The notes beneath the pieces were generated by a model that was not told where the DNA came from, made no database searches, and saw only the letters and a list, made by a program, of their open reading frames with translations. A stretch of 64,000 nucleotides of DNA. It comes from Cypionkella sp034376685 (GTDB lineage: Bacteria; Pseudomonadota; Alphaproteobacteria; Rhodobacterales; Rhodobacteraceae). Shown here piece after piece: positions 16,027-24,952 of the stretch. The position numbers and the translations under genes were made by a program. Position 1 is the first letter of the stretch. Each line of letters starts with the position of its first letter. Where the stretch lies: positions 49,703 through 113,702 of the forward strand of contig NZ_JAXMJJ010000097.1 in NCBI RefSeq assembly GCF_034376685.1, read 5' to 3'.

Positions 16027-16707
16027 ATGCTCATCGGAATCCTGCAAACCGGCCTTGCCCCTGACACCCTTGTGGAAAGCTCGGGCGACTATCCAGATAT
16101 GTTTGCGCGGCTGCTGGCGGGCAACGGTTTCAGCTTCCGTACCTACCGCGTGGTCGAAGGCGAATTTCCGGCGAGCGTTAAGGAGTGTGAAGGCTGGCTG
16201 ATCACCGGCTCGCGCCATGGTGCTTACGAAGACCACGACTGGATTCCACCCCTTGAGGATTTCATCCGCAACGCCTACGCCGCCCATGTCCCGATGGTCG
16301 GCATCTGCTTTGGCCACCAGATCATTGCGCAAGCGATGGGCGGCAAGGTGGAACGCTACGCAGGCGGTTGGGCGGTTGGTGCTACCGATTACGATTTCAA
16401 CGGCCAGCACATCACGCTGAACGCTTGGCACCGCGATCAAGTCACCGAAAAGCCCGCCAATGCCAAGGTATTGGCAACAAATGATTTCTGCACCAATGCC
16501 GCCCTGATCTACGATGATCGGATGCTGACGGTGCAAGCCCATCCAGAATTTCGCCCCGAATTCATTGATGGACTGATGCAGACTCGGGGCAAAGGTCTGG
16601 TCCCCGACGAGGTCATGGCGGCAGCCGCAGAACGGCTGTCAGACCCGATCCAGGACCAGACGATGGCGGCGCAGATCGCTGCTTTCTTCAAGGCCAAAAG
16701 ACCGTAA
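16027..16707 (+). CDS. Class I glutamine amidotransferase-like protein
   Basis: The 226-residue protein has the class I amidotransferase triad: nucleophile Cys in GICFGHQI (about residue 97) and His-X-Glu in QAHPEF (about 174-176), plus the WLITGSRHGAYED substrate segment. It is of the stand-alone GuaA-like type. Within this polyamine cluster it may hydrolyse a gamma-glutamyl amide, as PuuD does, although PuuD belongs to a different branch of the fold. The ATG given is preferred over one 39 bases upstream because the fold starts there. It lies between the two ligase genes. Confidence 0.85.
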   Translation: MLIGILQTGLAPDTLVESSGDYPDMFARLLAGNGFSFRTYRVVEGEFPASVKECEGWLITGSRHGAYEDHDWIPPLEDFIRNAYAAHVPMVGICFGHQIIAQAMGGKVERYAGGWAVGATDYDFNGQHITLNAWHRDQVTEKPANAKVLATNDFCTNAALIYDDRMLTVQAHPEFRPEFIDGLMQTRGKGLVPDEVMAAAAERLSDPIQDQTMAAQIAAFFKAKRP

Positions 16708-16754
16708 GTCCCCGCCTGCAAGACGGGGTTAACCCGAACCAACAGTGTGAAAAA

Positions 16755-18110
16755 ATGTCCAAATGGACCGACCAGCTGCCAGAGGCAGCGCGCGAATACA
16801 TCGGTGACCGCCGGGTAGACGAAGTGGAATGTGTGATCGGCGATATCGCTGGGGTGGCGCGCGGCAAAGCCATGCCTGCCGGAAAATTCGCCTATCAGGG
16901 CAATTACTTCCTGCCCAACTCGATCTTCCTGCAAACCATCACTGGCGAGTGGGCCGACAACCCGTTCGACGCCTTCACCGAGCCGGATATGATTCTGGAA
17001 CCGGATTTCACCACCGCCACCGCCGCCCCCTGGACCGCCGACGTGACGCTGCAAGTCATCCATGACGCCAAGGATCAGCAGGGCAACCTCGTGCCGTTCG
17101 CGCCGCGCAATGTGCTGCGCCGGATCATGGATCTCTACGCCGCCGAAGGCTGGACGCCCGTTGTCGCCCCCGAGATGGAATTTTTCCTGACCGCCCGCAA
17201 CATCGACCCGAACCAGCCGGTGATCCCGCCGATGGGCCGCTCGGGCCGCCGCGCAGCGGGCAAGCAGGCCTATAGCCTGTCGGCGATTGACGAATACGGC
17301 AAGGTGATCGACGACATCTACGACTTTGCCGAGGCGCAAGGCCTTGAAATTGATGGCATCCTGCAAGAAGGCGGCGCGGGCCAGATCGAGTTGAACCTCG
17401 CTCACGGCGACCCTATTCGCTTGGCCGACGATGTGTTCTTCTTCAAACGTCTGATCCGCGAGGCCGCCCACCGCCACGATTGTTTCGCCACGTTCATGGC
17501 GAAACCCATCGCAGGCGAGCCGGGTTCCGCCATGCACATCCACACCTCGGTGGTCGATAGCAAAACCGGCAAGAACATCTTCTCAGACAAGAAGGGCGGC
17601 GAAACCGAAGCTTTCCTGCATTTCATCGCCGGGATGCAGAACCACCTGACCGGGGCCATCGCGCTGCTGGCACCCTATGTGAACAGCTACCGCCGCTATG
17701 TGCCGGATTTTGCTGCCCCGATTAACCTTGAATGGGGCCGCGACAACCGCACCACCGGCCTGCGCATCCCGATCAGCAGCCCTGCGGGCCGCCGCGTCGA
17801 AAACCGCCTGCCGGGGATGGATTGCAACCCCTATCTCGGCATCGCCGCCACCCTCGCCTGCGGCTATCTCGGCCTGATGGAAAAGAAAGATCCGCGCCCG
17901 GAATTCTCGGGCTCCGCCTATATCGACAGCGACGATATTCCGGTGAACCTCGGCGATGCGCTGGACCTGCTGGAAGAAGACAAAGCTTTGTGCGAGGTGA
18001 TGGGGCCGGAGTTTGTCGCGGTTTACGATTCAGTAAAGCGCAATGAATACAAAGAGTTCCTGCAAGTCATCAGCCCGTGGGAACGCGAACACCTGCTGTT
18101 GAACGTGTAA
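16755..18110 (+). CDS. Glutamine synthetase family ligase, probable gamma-glutamylpolyamine synthetase (copy 2)
   Basis: The 451-residue PuuA-like ligase carries VECVIGDIAGVARGKAMP at the N-terminus, the active-site motif VAPEMEFFLTARN, GSAMHIHTSV, and the LEWGRDNRTTGLRIP segment. It is clearly related to copy 1 but well diverged, which suggests a different amine substrate such as a longer polyamine or an ethanolamine-like amine. The start is one base after the amidotransferase region's short gap of 47 bases. The oxidase gene begins one base after its stop, so the two are cotranscribed. Confidence 0.87.
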   Translation: MSKWTDQLPEAAREYIGDRRVDEVECVIGDIAGVARGKAMPAGKFAYQGNYFLPNSIFLQTITGEWADNPFDAFTEPDMILEPDFTTATAAPWTADVTLQVIHDAKDQQGNLVPFAPRNVLRRIMDLYAAEGWTPVVAPEMEFFLTARNIDPNQPVIPPMGRSGRRAAGKQAYSLSAIDEYGKVIDDIYDFAEAQGLEIDGILQEGGAGQIELNLAHGDPIRLADDVFFFKRLIREAAHRHDCFATFMAKPIAGEPGSAMHIHTSVVDSKTGKNIFSDKKGGETEAFLHFIAGMQNHLTGAIALLAPYVNSYRRYVPDFAAPINLEWGRDNRTTGLRIPISSPAGRRVENRLPGMDCNPYLGIAATLACGYLGLMEKKDPRPEFSGSAYIDSDDIPVNLGDALDLLEEDKALCEVMGPEFVAVYDSVKRNEYKEFLQVISPWEREHLLLNV

Positions 18111-18111
18111 C

Positions 18112-19413
18112 ATGAACCTGCTGCATGCCAACGATCAGACGGGGGCCTACCCCCCGTCTTACTACGCCGCCACCCGCACGCCTTTATCTCCATTCCCGCC
18201 CTTGCAAGGCGAGACCCGCGCTGACGTCTGCATCGTCGGCGGTGGTTATACCGGCCTGTCCGCCGCCCTGCATCTGGCCGAAAAGGGCTATGATGTCGTG
18301 CTGCTGGAAGCCCATAAACTCGGCTTCGGCGCGTCGGGTCGCAACGGTGGGCAAGTCGGCTCTGGCCAACGCCAGGATCAGGATTGGATCGAGAAAGCGG
18401 TGGGGGTTGAAGCCGCCCGTAAACTCTGGGATTTGGCCGAAGAATCAAAGGCTTTGGTGAAGAACCTCATCCAAAGCCACAACATCCCCGTCACCTTCTA
18501 CCCCGGCATCGCGCATGCCTGCTGGACGGATGCACAGGTGCGCGACAGCCACGCTTACGGCGAAAAACTCCAGCGTGACTACGGCTACACCCATCTTGAA
18601 TCTCTCGACCGTGCGGGCATCCAGAACCTGATCGGCTCAAGGGTCTACAAAGGCGGCGAGATTGACCGTGACGCGGGCCATCTGCACCCGCTGAACTATG
18701 CGCTTGGCCTCGCCACCGCCGCCGCCAAATCTGGCGCACGCCTGCACGAGCTTTCCGAAGTCACCCAGATCGACCACGGCCCCACGCCCACCGTCCACAC
18801 CGCCCAAGGCCGCGTGCACGCCAAACAGCTGATCCTCGCGGGCAATGGCTATCTCGGCAATCTCGCCCCGAAAGTTGCGGCAAAAGTCATGCCGATCAAC
18901 AACTTCATCGTGGCCACCGAACCGCTCGGGGACCGCGCCAAGGACATCCTGTCGCAACCCGTGGCCGTGGCCGACACCAAATTCGTCGTCAACTATTGGC
19001 GTCTATCCGAAGACAACCGCCTGCTGTTCGGCGGCGGCGAATCCTACGGCTACCGCTTCCCCGACCTGATCAAAACCGTGTCAAAACCGATGCTTGAGGT
19101 TTACCCGCAGCTGAAAGGTACCAAGATCGACTATGCGTGGGGCGGCACTTTGGCGATCACCATGAACCGGATGCCCTGCTTCACCCGGCCCTATCCGAAC
19201 ACGCTTTCGGCCTCGGGCTACTCGGGTCACGGCGTCGCTATGGCCACCCTTGCGGGTAAAATCCTCGCCGAAGCCACCGCCGCGCAATCCGAGCGTTTCG
19301 ATCTGATGGCCAGCCTGCCGCAGCCGCGCTTTCCCGGCGGTGCCGCCCTGCGCTGGCCGATGCTGGTGCTGGCGATGACATGGTATAGCATGCGCGACCG
19401 GCTTGGGCTTTAG
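18112..19413 (+). CDS. puuB: FAD-dependent oxidoreductase, PuuB-like gamma-glutamylputrescine oxidase
   Basis: The 433-residue protein has the N-terminal FAD-binding motif VCIVGGGYTGLSAALHLAE (about residues 40-58), GFGASGRNGGQV, and the C-terminal GYSGHGVAMATLAGKILAE segment. All three are typical of the DAO/PuuB family, which oxidises gamma-glutamylputrescine to its aldehyde with release of ammonia and peroxide. One base separates it from the upstream ligase stop. No aldehyde dehydrogenase (PuuC) is present in the cluster; it must be encoded elsewhere. Confidence 0.82.
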   Translation: MNLLHANDQTGAYPPSYYAATRTPLSPFPPLQGETRADVCIVGGGYTGLSAALHLAEKGYDVVLLEAHKLGFGASGRNGGQVGSGQRQDQDWIEKAVGVEAARKLWDLAEESKALVKNLIQSHNIPVTFYPGIAHACWTDAQVRDSHAYGEKLQRDYGYTHLESLDRAGIQNLIGSRVYKGGEIDRDAGHLHPLNYALGLATAAAKSGARLHELSEVTQIDHGPTPTVHTAQGRVHAKQLILAGNGYLGNLAPKVAAKVMPINNFIVATEPLGDRAKDILSQPVAVADTKFVVNYWRLSEDNRLLFGGGESYGYRFPDLIKTVSKPMLEVYPQLKGTKIDYAWGGTLAITMNRMPCFTRPYPNTLSASGYSGHGVAMATLAGKILAEATAAQSERFDLMASLPQPRFPGGAALRWPMLVLAMTWYSMRDRLGL

Positions 19414-19428
19414 GCGATTTTCTCTCCA

Positions 19429-19457
19429 AACGCCGCCCCATACAGCGGGGCGGTGTT
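19429..19457 (+). terminator. Hairpin after the puuB-like gene
   Basis: Eleven-base arms (19429-19439, 19447-19457) with one wobble pair and a seven-base loop, beginning 16 bases after the stop. There is no T-run, so termination is probable but not certain. Confidence 0.55.
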
Positions 19458-19555
19458 GCCAAGCCTCTGCTACGAAGCAAAATTTGCCTGCCAAATAGGC
19501 GGATTTCGCCGCAAAGCCGCGATTGTCACTAGCCTGACACAGACCTTGCGTTTAA

Positions 19556-19586
19556 AGCTTTCCTGAAGAAGAGTTTAAGGAAAGCT
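19556..19586 (+). promoter_or_regulatory. Inverted repeat that can sequester the ribosome site of the DegT-type gene
   Basis: AGCTTTCCT (19556-19564) is perfectly complementary to AGGAAAGCT (19578-19586), which contains the ribosome-binding sequence of the gene starting at 19593. The loop is 13 bases. In RNA this would hide the ribosome site. Confidence 0.5.
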
Positions 19587-19592
19587 GTGATC

Positions 19593-20810
19593 ATGGCTGC
19601 TGACGGACAAACCCGCGCCCCGCAAACCTACGACGCTGAACCGATCCCCGAGGCCGCGCGCGCCGAGATTGAACGGCTGCTCAGCTCGGGCGATCTGTTC
19701 CGCTACACCGCCGCCGAAGGCGCGCCGGTGGCCCTGCTGGAGCAGGAATTCGCTGACCTCTTGGGTTGCAAATACGCCCTCGCCGTCGCCTCGTGTTCCG
19801 CGGCCTTGTTCCTCGCCATCAAAGCGCTGGACCTTCCGCGGGGCGCAAGCATCCTGATCCCCGCCTTCACCTTCGCCGCCGTGCCCTCTGCCGTCGTGCA
19901 CGCCGATTGCACCCCGGTTCTGGTTGAGGTGGGTGAGAATTACCGCGTCGACATGGCGGATTTCGCTGCCAAGCTTGATGGCGCAGCCGCCGTCCTGATC
20001 AGTCATATGCGCGGCCACACCAGCGACATGGATGCGATCATGACGCTGTGCGATGCCGCGAATATCCCGGTGATCGAAGACGCCGCCCACTCGTTGGGCA
20101 CCACCTGGAACGGCAAGAATATCGGCACCATCGGCAAGGTTGGCTGTTTCAGCTTCCAATCCTACAAGCTGGTCAACGCGGGCGAAGGCGGCATCCTGAT
20201 CACCGACGATCCCGAAATCGCCGCCCGCTGCGTGATCATGTCGGGTGCCTATGAGCAGAACTGGAAGAAACACCCCGGCATGCAGAACAGCTACATGCTG
20301 TGGCAAAACAAGCTGCCGCTCTACAACATGCGGATGCAGAACCTCTCTGCCGCGGTGATCCGCCCGCAACTGCCCGAGGTCGCCAGCCGCGTCGCCAAGG
20401 GTCGCGCGGGCCATGACCGGGTTGCCGATCAGTTGAACGTCAGCCCGTTCCTGACCGTGCCGCCCGCCCTGCCCCCCGAGCAGCGCGCGCCCGACTCGAT
20501 CCAGTTCAACCTCACAGGCGAGTGGACCGATGCGCAGGCCTTCGCCTTCCAAGCCCATGCCAAACAGCGCGGCGTCTCGGTGCAGATCTTCGGTCTGACC
20601 GAAGGCAACGCCCGCGCCTTCTGGAACTGGGAATTCCTTGGCCCCGCCCCGGATCTGCCGCAGACCCGCGCCATGCTGATGCGCGCCTGCGATGTGCGCC
20701 TGCCGACCCGGCTGACCGCAGCCGAGCTGGATTACATCGCCGAGGCGCTGATCCATGCCGCCGCGACGGTGAAAGCCCCGGCCAAAACCGCCGCAATCGC
20801 CTCCGCATAA
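19593..20810 (+). CDS. DegT/DnrJ/EryC1/StrS family aminotransferase
   Basis: The 405-residue PLP enzyme of the sugar-aminotransferase type has the conserved ASCSAALFLAIKAL region, IPAFTFAA, VIEDAAHSLG, and the Schiff-base lysine in FSFQSYKLVNAGEGG (about residue 190). Members transfer an amino group to keto-sugars or act on other cyclic ketones; the substrate here is not evident because no other sugar-nucleotide gene is adjacent. The ATG is preferred over the GTG six bases upstream since it gives eight bases from the AAGGAAAG site. It is a single-gene unit. Confidence 0.88.
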   Translation: MAADGQTRAPQTYDAEPIPEAARAEIERLLSSGDLFRYTAAEGAPVALLEQEFADLLGCKYALAVASCSAALFLAIKALDLPRGASILIPAFTFAAVPSAVVHADCTPVLVEVGENYRVDMADFAAKLDGAAAVLISHMRGHTSDMDAIMTLCDAANIPVIEDAAHSLGTTWNGKNIGTIGKVGCFSFQSYKLVNAGEGGILITDDPEIAARCVIMSGAYEQNWKKHPGMQNSYMLWQNKLPLYNMRMQNLSAAVIRPQLPEVASRVAKGRAGHDRVADQLNVSPFLTVPPALPPEQRAPDSIQFNLTGEWTDAQAFAFQAHAKQRGVSVQIFGLTEGNARAFWNWEFLGPAPDLPQTRAMLMRACDVRLPTRLTAAELDYIAEALIHAAATVKAPAKTAAIASA

Positions 20811-20850
20811 CCGCCACAGATAAATCCGCGCGGCGACTGCATTTTTCCTC

Positions 20851-20879
20851 TTGCAGCCGCCCCGCCCCTCGCTTATCTC
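20851..20879 (+). promoter_or_regulatory. Promoter of tRNA-Gly copy 1
   Basis: TTGCAG, a C-rich 17-base spacer and TATCTC, ending 17 bases before the mature tRNA. The same architecture precedes the other tRNA-Gly and the tRNA-Cys genes. Confidence 0.7.
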
Positions 20880-20896
20880 ACCGCCATCCGACGGTT

Positions 20897-20971
20897 GCGG
20901 GCGTAGCTCAGGGGTAGAGCATAACCTTGCCAAGGTTAGGGTCGTGAGTTCGAATCTCATCGCCCGCTCCA
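20897..20971 (+). tRNA. tRNA-Gly (GCC), copy 1
   Basis: A complete cloverleaf is visible. The acceptor arms GCGGGCG and CGCCCGC pair fully. The anticodon loop TTGCCAA has anticodon GCC at 20929-20931. The T arm contains GTTCGAATC, and CCA is encoded at the 3' end. A strong terminator follows. The gene is identical to the copy at 31199. Confidence 0.97.
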
Positions 20972-20995
20972 TCGGAAATCCAAAGACCTGCATGA

Positions 20996-21021
20996 AAAAA
21001 GCGCCCTTCCGGGCGCTTTTT
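20996..21021 (+). terminator. Rho-independent terminator of tRNA-Gly copy 1
   Basis: AAAAAGCGCCC and GGGCGCTTTTT pair around a TTCC loop, followed by the T-run itself; the A-rich 5' side makes it able to work in both directions. Confidence 0.9.
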
Positions 21022-21068
21022 GCTGTCTGGAGTTTCGGTGCATGGCCCGCCGCGATGGCAGGCCAACC

Positions 21069-22067
21069 TCACCGCATTCGCATCCCACTCGCATCAAACC
21101 GAAACGCCCGCGCGGCATCCTTGGTCAGATAGACCCCCTCATCCACCGCGAAATCCTGCTCGCCAAACTGCCGCACCGTCAGCAGGCCGTGCGGTTCCGC
21201 GCGCACATAGATCAGCGTCTCGCTGCCCAGCTTTTCGACATGGCTGATCCGCCCCGCAATCGCACCACTGTCGCGCGAGATCGCCAGATGCTCGGGCCGC
21301 ACGCCCACCGTCTCACCCTGCTCCCCCAGCGCGGCGGCTTTCAGGAAGTTCATCTTCGGGCTGCCGATAAACCCCGCCACGAAAGCATTGTCGGGATCGT
21401 TATAAAGATCCATCGGCCGCCCGACTTGTTCAACCCGCCCCGCGTTCAGCACCACAATCTTGTCAGCCAAGGTCATCGCCTCAACCTGATCATGCGTGAC
21501 GTAAACCATCGTCGCCTTCAATTCCCGGTGCAGCCGCGCAATCTCAATCCGCGTGTTCACCCGCAACGCCGCATCCAAGTTCGACAGCGGCTCGTCAAAC
21601 AGGAACAATTTCGGCGTGCGCACAATCGCCCGGCCAATCGCCACCCGCTGGCGCTGCCCGCCCGACAATTCCGCAGGCCGCCGATCCAGCAGCGCATCCA
21701 GCGACAGCATCCCGCTGGCCCGCGCGACACTTTCGGCCACCTGCGCCGTGGAAGACCCCGCCTGTTTCAGCCCCAGCCCCATATTGTCGCGCACCGTCAG
21801 ATGCGGGTAAAGCGCGTAGGATTGGAACACCATCGCAATCTCGCGCTTGCTGGGCGGGGTGTTGTTGACGGACACGCCGTCAATCTTGATCTCACCACCC
21901 GAGGCATCCTCCAGCCCGGCGATGATCCGCAACAGCGTCGATTTCCCACAACCTGAGGGGCCGACAAAAACGCAGAACTCGCCATCCTCCACCGTCAGGT
22001 CAACACCCTTGATCACCTCAACCGTGCCAAAATTCTTCGTAACATTGGATAAAGTCAGATTGCCCAT
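21069..22067 (-). CDS. Sugar ABC transporter ATP-binding protein (UgpC/MsmK type)
   Basis: The 332-residue ATPase of the MalK/UgpC class has Walker A GPSGCGKST (about residues 37-45), signature LSGGQRQRVAIGRAI, and Walker B LFLFDEPLSNLDA. A C-terminal TOBE-type regulatory domain follows (GVRPEHLAI). It is the last gene of the murQ-led operon, one base after the oxidoreductase gene. It would energise the two permeases and the binding protein encoded upstream in the same operon. Confidence 0.93.
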   Translation of the reverse strand: MGNLTLSNVTKNFGTVEVIKGVDLTVEDGEFCVFVGPSGCGKSTLLRIIAGLEDASGGEIKIDGVSVNNTPPSKREIAMVFQSYALYPHLTVRDNMGLGLKQAGSSTAQVAESVARASGMLSLDALLDRRPAELSGGQRQRVAIGRAIVRTPKLFLFDEPLSNLDAALRVNTRIEIARLHRELKATMVYVTHDQVEAMTLADKIVVLNAGRVEQVGRPMDLYNDPDNAFVAGFIGSPKMNFLKAAALGEQGETVGVRPEHLAISRDSGAIAGRISHVEKLGSETLIYVRAEPHGLLTVRQFGEQDFAVDEGVYLTKDAARAFRFDASGMRMR

Positions 22068-22068
22068 T

Positions 22069-23100
22069 TCAGGCTCCTAGCTTGACAGGTTGGCCGGACC
22101 GCACGCTTTCGTCAGCGGCAAGGCAAATGGCCAAAGATTGCACCGCGTCATTCATATGCCGGGTCAGATCGAGATTTTCATTGATCGCGCGCGCCACATA
22201 AGCCGCCTCACGGTCACAGAGTTCCTGATGCCCCGGCTCATCCGCCATCGAAATGTCGGTATCCCCGGTCGCCACCTTATGCACCCGCAGCAGCGAGGTT
22301 TTGGTGTGGGTGTCGATATCATCCGACCGCGCCGACTCCGGCATCCGAATGGAAACCGCGCCATTCGGGCTCACCACGTCTTTGACGAAAAACGCGGTGT
22401 CCGACATCATCGGGCCCCAGCCGGCCTCATACCAGCCCAACGAGCCATCCGCGAAAATCACCTGAAAATGCCCGTAGTTATACATATCTGGCGCGATATC
22501 CTGCGCCAGCCGCAAGCCCATGCCGCGCACCTCCACCGGCTGCGCGTCGGTGATCTGGCACATCACATCGACATAATGCACGCCGCAATCGACGATCGGC
22601 GGCGTGGTCTGCATCAGCGCCTTATGCACCTCCCAGGTTGGCCCGCTTGACTGCTGGTTTAGGTTCAGCCGGAACACATAAGGCCCGCCCAAGGCCCGCG
22701 CCTCGGCAATCAAACGGATCCAGCTGGGGTGGTGCCGCAGGATATAGCCCACCACCACCTTGCGCCCGGTCTCAACCGCCATCGCCTGCACCCGCCGCGC
22801 ATCCGCAACCGTCGTTGCGAGAGGTTTTTCGACAAACACATCCGCCCCCGCCGCCATCGCGGCACAGGCATAATCGGCATGGCTGTCAGAATAGGTCGCC
22901 ACACAGACCAGATCGGGCTTCAACGCCGCCAGCGCGGCGGCATAATCCGTCAGCAACGGATAGCCCTGCAATTCGGCAGGTAGATCGACCTTGGAGCGGT
23001 TGACCAGCCCGACAATCTCAAACGCCGGGTCGTTGTGATAGGCCAAAGCATGGCTACGCCCCATATTGCCGAGGCCGGCCACGAGAACTTTTATGGTCAT
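22069..23100 (-). CDS. Gfo/Idh/MocA family NAD(P)-dependent oxidoreductase
   Basis: The 343-residue protein has an N-terminal Rossmann fold (VLVAGLGNMGRSHALAY) and the family EKPLA motif near residue 93 with the catalytic lysine. The C-terminal alpha/beta domain includes DCGVHYVDVM. Such enzymes oxidise or rearrange sugars and sugar derivatives, sometimes anhydro sugars. It lies inside an amino-sugar uptake operon, between permease and ATPase genes, and overlaps the upstream permease by four bases. A role in opening or oxidising an imported sugar is plausible, but the substrate is unknown. Confidence 0.87.
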   Translation of the reverse strand: MTIKVLVAGLGNMGRSHALAYHNDPAFEIVGLVNRSKVDLPAELQGYPLLTDYAAALAALKPDLVCVATYSDSHADYACAAMAAGADVFVEKPLATTVADARRVQAMAVETGRKVVVGYILRHHPSWIRLIAEARALGGPYVFRLNLNQQSSGPTWEVHKALMQTTPPIVDCGVHYVDVMCQITDAQPVEVRGMGLRLAQDIAPDMYNYGHFQVIFADGSLGWYEAGWGPMMSDTAFFVKDVVSPNGAVSIRMPESARSDDIDTHTKTSLLRVHKVATGDTDISMADEPGHQELCDREAAYVARAINENLDLTRHMNDAVQSLAICLAADESVRSGQPVKLGA

Positions 23101-23936
23101 TTAACGGCTCCTGCGGTGATGCCGCGAATAAGTTGGCGCGAGAAGATCAGATACAGCACCAGCACCGGCAGGATCGCCAAACTCAATGCCGCGAGCACCG
23201 CGTTCCAATCCGTCACAAACTGGCCGATAAAGACCTGGCTGCCCAAGGTTATGGTCTTGGTGCTTTCCGCCGGGGCCAAGATCAGCGGGAACCACAGATC
23301 GTTCCAGATCGGGATCATGGTGAACACCGCCACCGTCGCCATCGCCGGACGCACCAGCGGCAGCACCAGCCGGAAGAAGATGCGGTACTCCGACAACCCG
23401 TCAATCCGCCCGGCGTTTTTCAGATCATCCGACACCTGCCGCATGAACTCCGACAGGATGAACACCGCCAAAGGCAGCCCTTGGGCGGTGTAAACCAGCA
23501 CCAGCGCGGTCAGCGTATTGACCAGCCCGCTCGCCACCATCAGCTGCAAAATCGCCACCGTCCCCAGCCGGATCGGGATCATGATGCCCAGCGCGAGATA
23601 CAGCCCCACCAGCGTATTGCCCTTGAAGCGATACTCCGACAGCGCAAACGCCGCCATCGCGCCAAACAGCAGCACGAAGAACAAGCTGCCCACCGTGACG
23701 GTCATCGAATTCAGGAAATACTGAAAGAAATCGCCCTGTTTCAGCACGGTCTGAAAGCCGACCCAATCCAAAGTCTCGGCATTGGGCAGCGCCAATGGTT
23801 CTGCAAAGATCGCCTTGCGCGATTTGAACGCGTTGATCACGATCACGAACACCGGGAACAACGCGATCAGCGTGTAGGTGATCAGCACGGCATGGGCGGC
23901 AATGCTGCGGGCGGGGGAATGGCGTGAGACGGACAT
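23097..23936 (-). CDS. Carbohydrate ABC transporter permease (MalG type)
   Basis: The 279-residue inner-membrane permease has about six transmembrane helices and the EAA loop AGRIDGLSEYRIFFRLVLPLVRPA. I start it at the ATG preceded by GAGGG, because the frame's upstream extension reads into the previous gene. It overlaps the oxidoreductase start by four bases. It should pair with the MalF-type permease upstream. Confidence 0.92.
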   Translation of the reverse strand: MSVSRHSPARSIAAHAVLITYTLIALFPVFVIVINAFKSRKAIFAEPLALPNAETLDWVGFQTVLKQGDFFQYFLNSMTVTVGSLFFVLLFGAMAAFALSEYRFKGNTLVGLYLALGIMIPIRLGTVAILQLMVASGLVNTLTALVLVYTAQGLPLAVFILSEFMRQVSDDLKNAGRIDGLSEYRIFFRLVLPLVRPAMATVAVFTMIPIWNDLWFPLILAPAESTKTITLGSQVFIGQFVTDWNAVLAALSLAILPVLVLYLIFSRQLIRGITAGAVK

Positions 23937-23946
23937 AACCACCCTC

Positions 23947-24864
23947 TTAAAACTGATAGCGGCGCAGCCGCGTTTGGATCGCAAACAGATAGATGCACAC
24001 ACCGATCAGGATGATGAAGAACATCGCGGTGGCAATCGTCGCCCCCATATTCTGATCGCCCAGTTGCAACTGAAAACCGAAGAAGGTGCGATACAGGAAC
24101 GTGCCCAGAATGTCGGTGGCAAAATTCGGTCCCGCCAGCGCGCCTTGCGCCGAATAGATCAGATCGAAAGCGTTGAAATTGCCGACAAATGTCAGGATAG
24201 AGATAATCCCGATGCTCGGCAAGATCAGCGGCAGCTTGATCTTCCAGAACTGCGAGGCTCCGGTGATGCCGTCCATCTCAGCCGCCTCGATCACCTCATC
24301 CGGGATGCTCAAAAGCGCTGCATAGATCAGCATCATCGGGATGCCGACAAACTGCCAGACCGAGATCAGTGCCAGCGTGGTCAGCGCGTATTCCTCTTTC
24401 CCCAACCACGGCGCGAACAGGAATTTCAGCCCCACCGCATCCAGCATCCCCGGAGCCACCCCCCAGATCGGCGACAGCATCAGCTTCCACACAAAGCCCA
24501 CCACCACGAAGCTCAGGATCGTTGGGATGAAGATCGCGGTGCGGTAGAACGCCGCCCCCCTCAGCCGGGGGTTGGAAAGGATTGCCGCCAGCAAAATCCC
24601 AATCGGGTTCTGCACCAGCATGTGTACGATGAAAAACCAGGTGTTGTTGCCCAACGCATTCCAGAAACTCGCCGACCAGCGCGGATCCCCGAACAGGGTG
24701 CGGAAATTGCCCAAACCGTTGAACTGCGACACCCGGTCCACCTTGGTGAACAGCGACAGGTTCAGCGTGGCAAATAGCGGGATGATCATGATGGCGGTGT
24801 AAACCAGCACAGCGGGCGCCAGAAACACCAGAATATGCCAGCGGAAGGGTTTGCGGTCGGACAT
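23947..24864 (-). CDS. Carbohydrate ABC transporter permease (MalF type)
   Basis: The 305-residue permease starts with a short basic stretch and a hydrophobic helix (WHILVFLAPAVLVYTAIMIIP). It ends its cytoplasmic domain with the EAA loop EAAEMDGITGASQFWKIKLPLILPS. The longer N-terminal extension visible in the open frame overlaps the hairpin after the binding-protein gene and is not credible. It is ten bases upstream of the MalG-type gene. Confidence 0.92.
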   Translation of the reverse strand: MSDRKPFRWHILVFLAPAVLVYTAIMIIPLFATLNLSLFTKVDRVSQFNGLGNFRTLFGDPRWSASFWNALGNNTWFFIVHMLVQNPIGILLAAILSNPRLRGAAFYRTAIFIPTILSFVVVGFVWKLMLSPIWGVAPGMLDAVGLKFLFAPWLGKEEYALTTLALISVWQFVGIPMMLIYAALLSIPDEVIEAAEMDGITGASQFWKIKLPLILPSIGIISILTFVGNFNAFDLIYSAQGALAGPNFATDILGTFLYRTFFGFQLQLGDQNMGATIATAMFFIILIGVCIYLFAIQTRLRRYQF

Positions 24865-24906
24865 GCGTTCGGCCTTTGCGTTTGCAGGGAAAGCGCCAAG
24901 CAGGGT

Positions 24907-24930
24907 CCGGGGGGCGCGAAAGCCCCCCGG
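24907..24930 (-). terminator. GC-rich hairpin after the sugar-binding protein gene
   Basis: Perfect nine-base arms CCGGGGGGC and GCCCCCCGG with a six-base loop lie between the binding-protein stop and the MalF-type gene. There is no T tail on the minus strand, so it more likely stabilises the upstream message than stops transcription. Confidence 0.55.
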
Positions 24931-24952
24931 CGTTTTCAGTCTAGCGTCAGGC

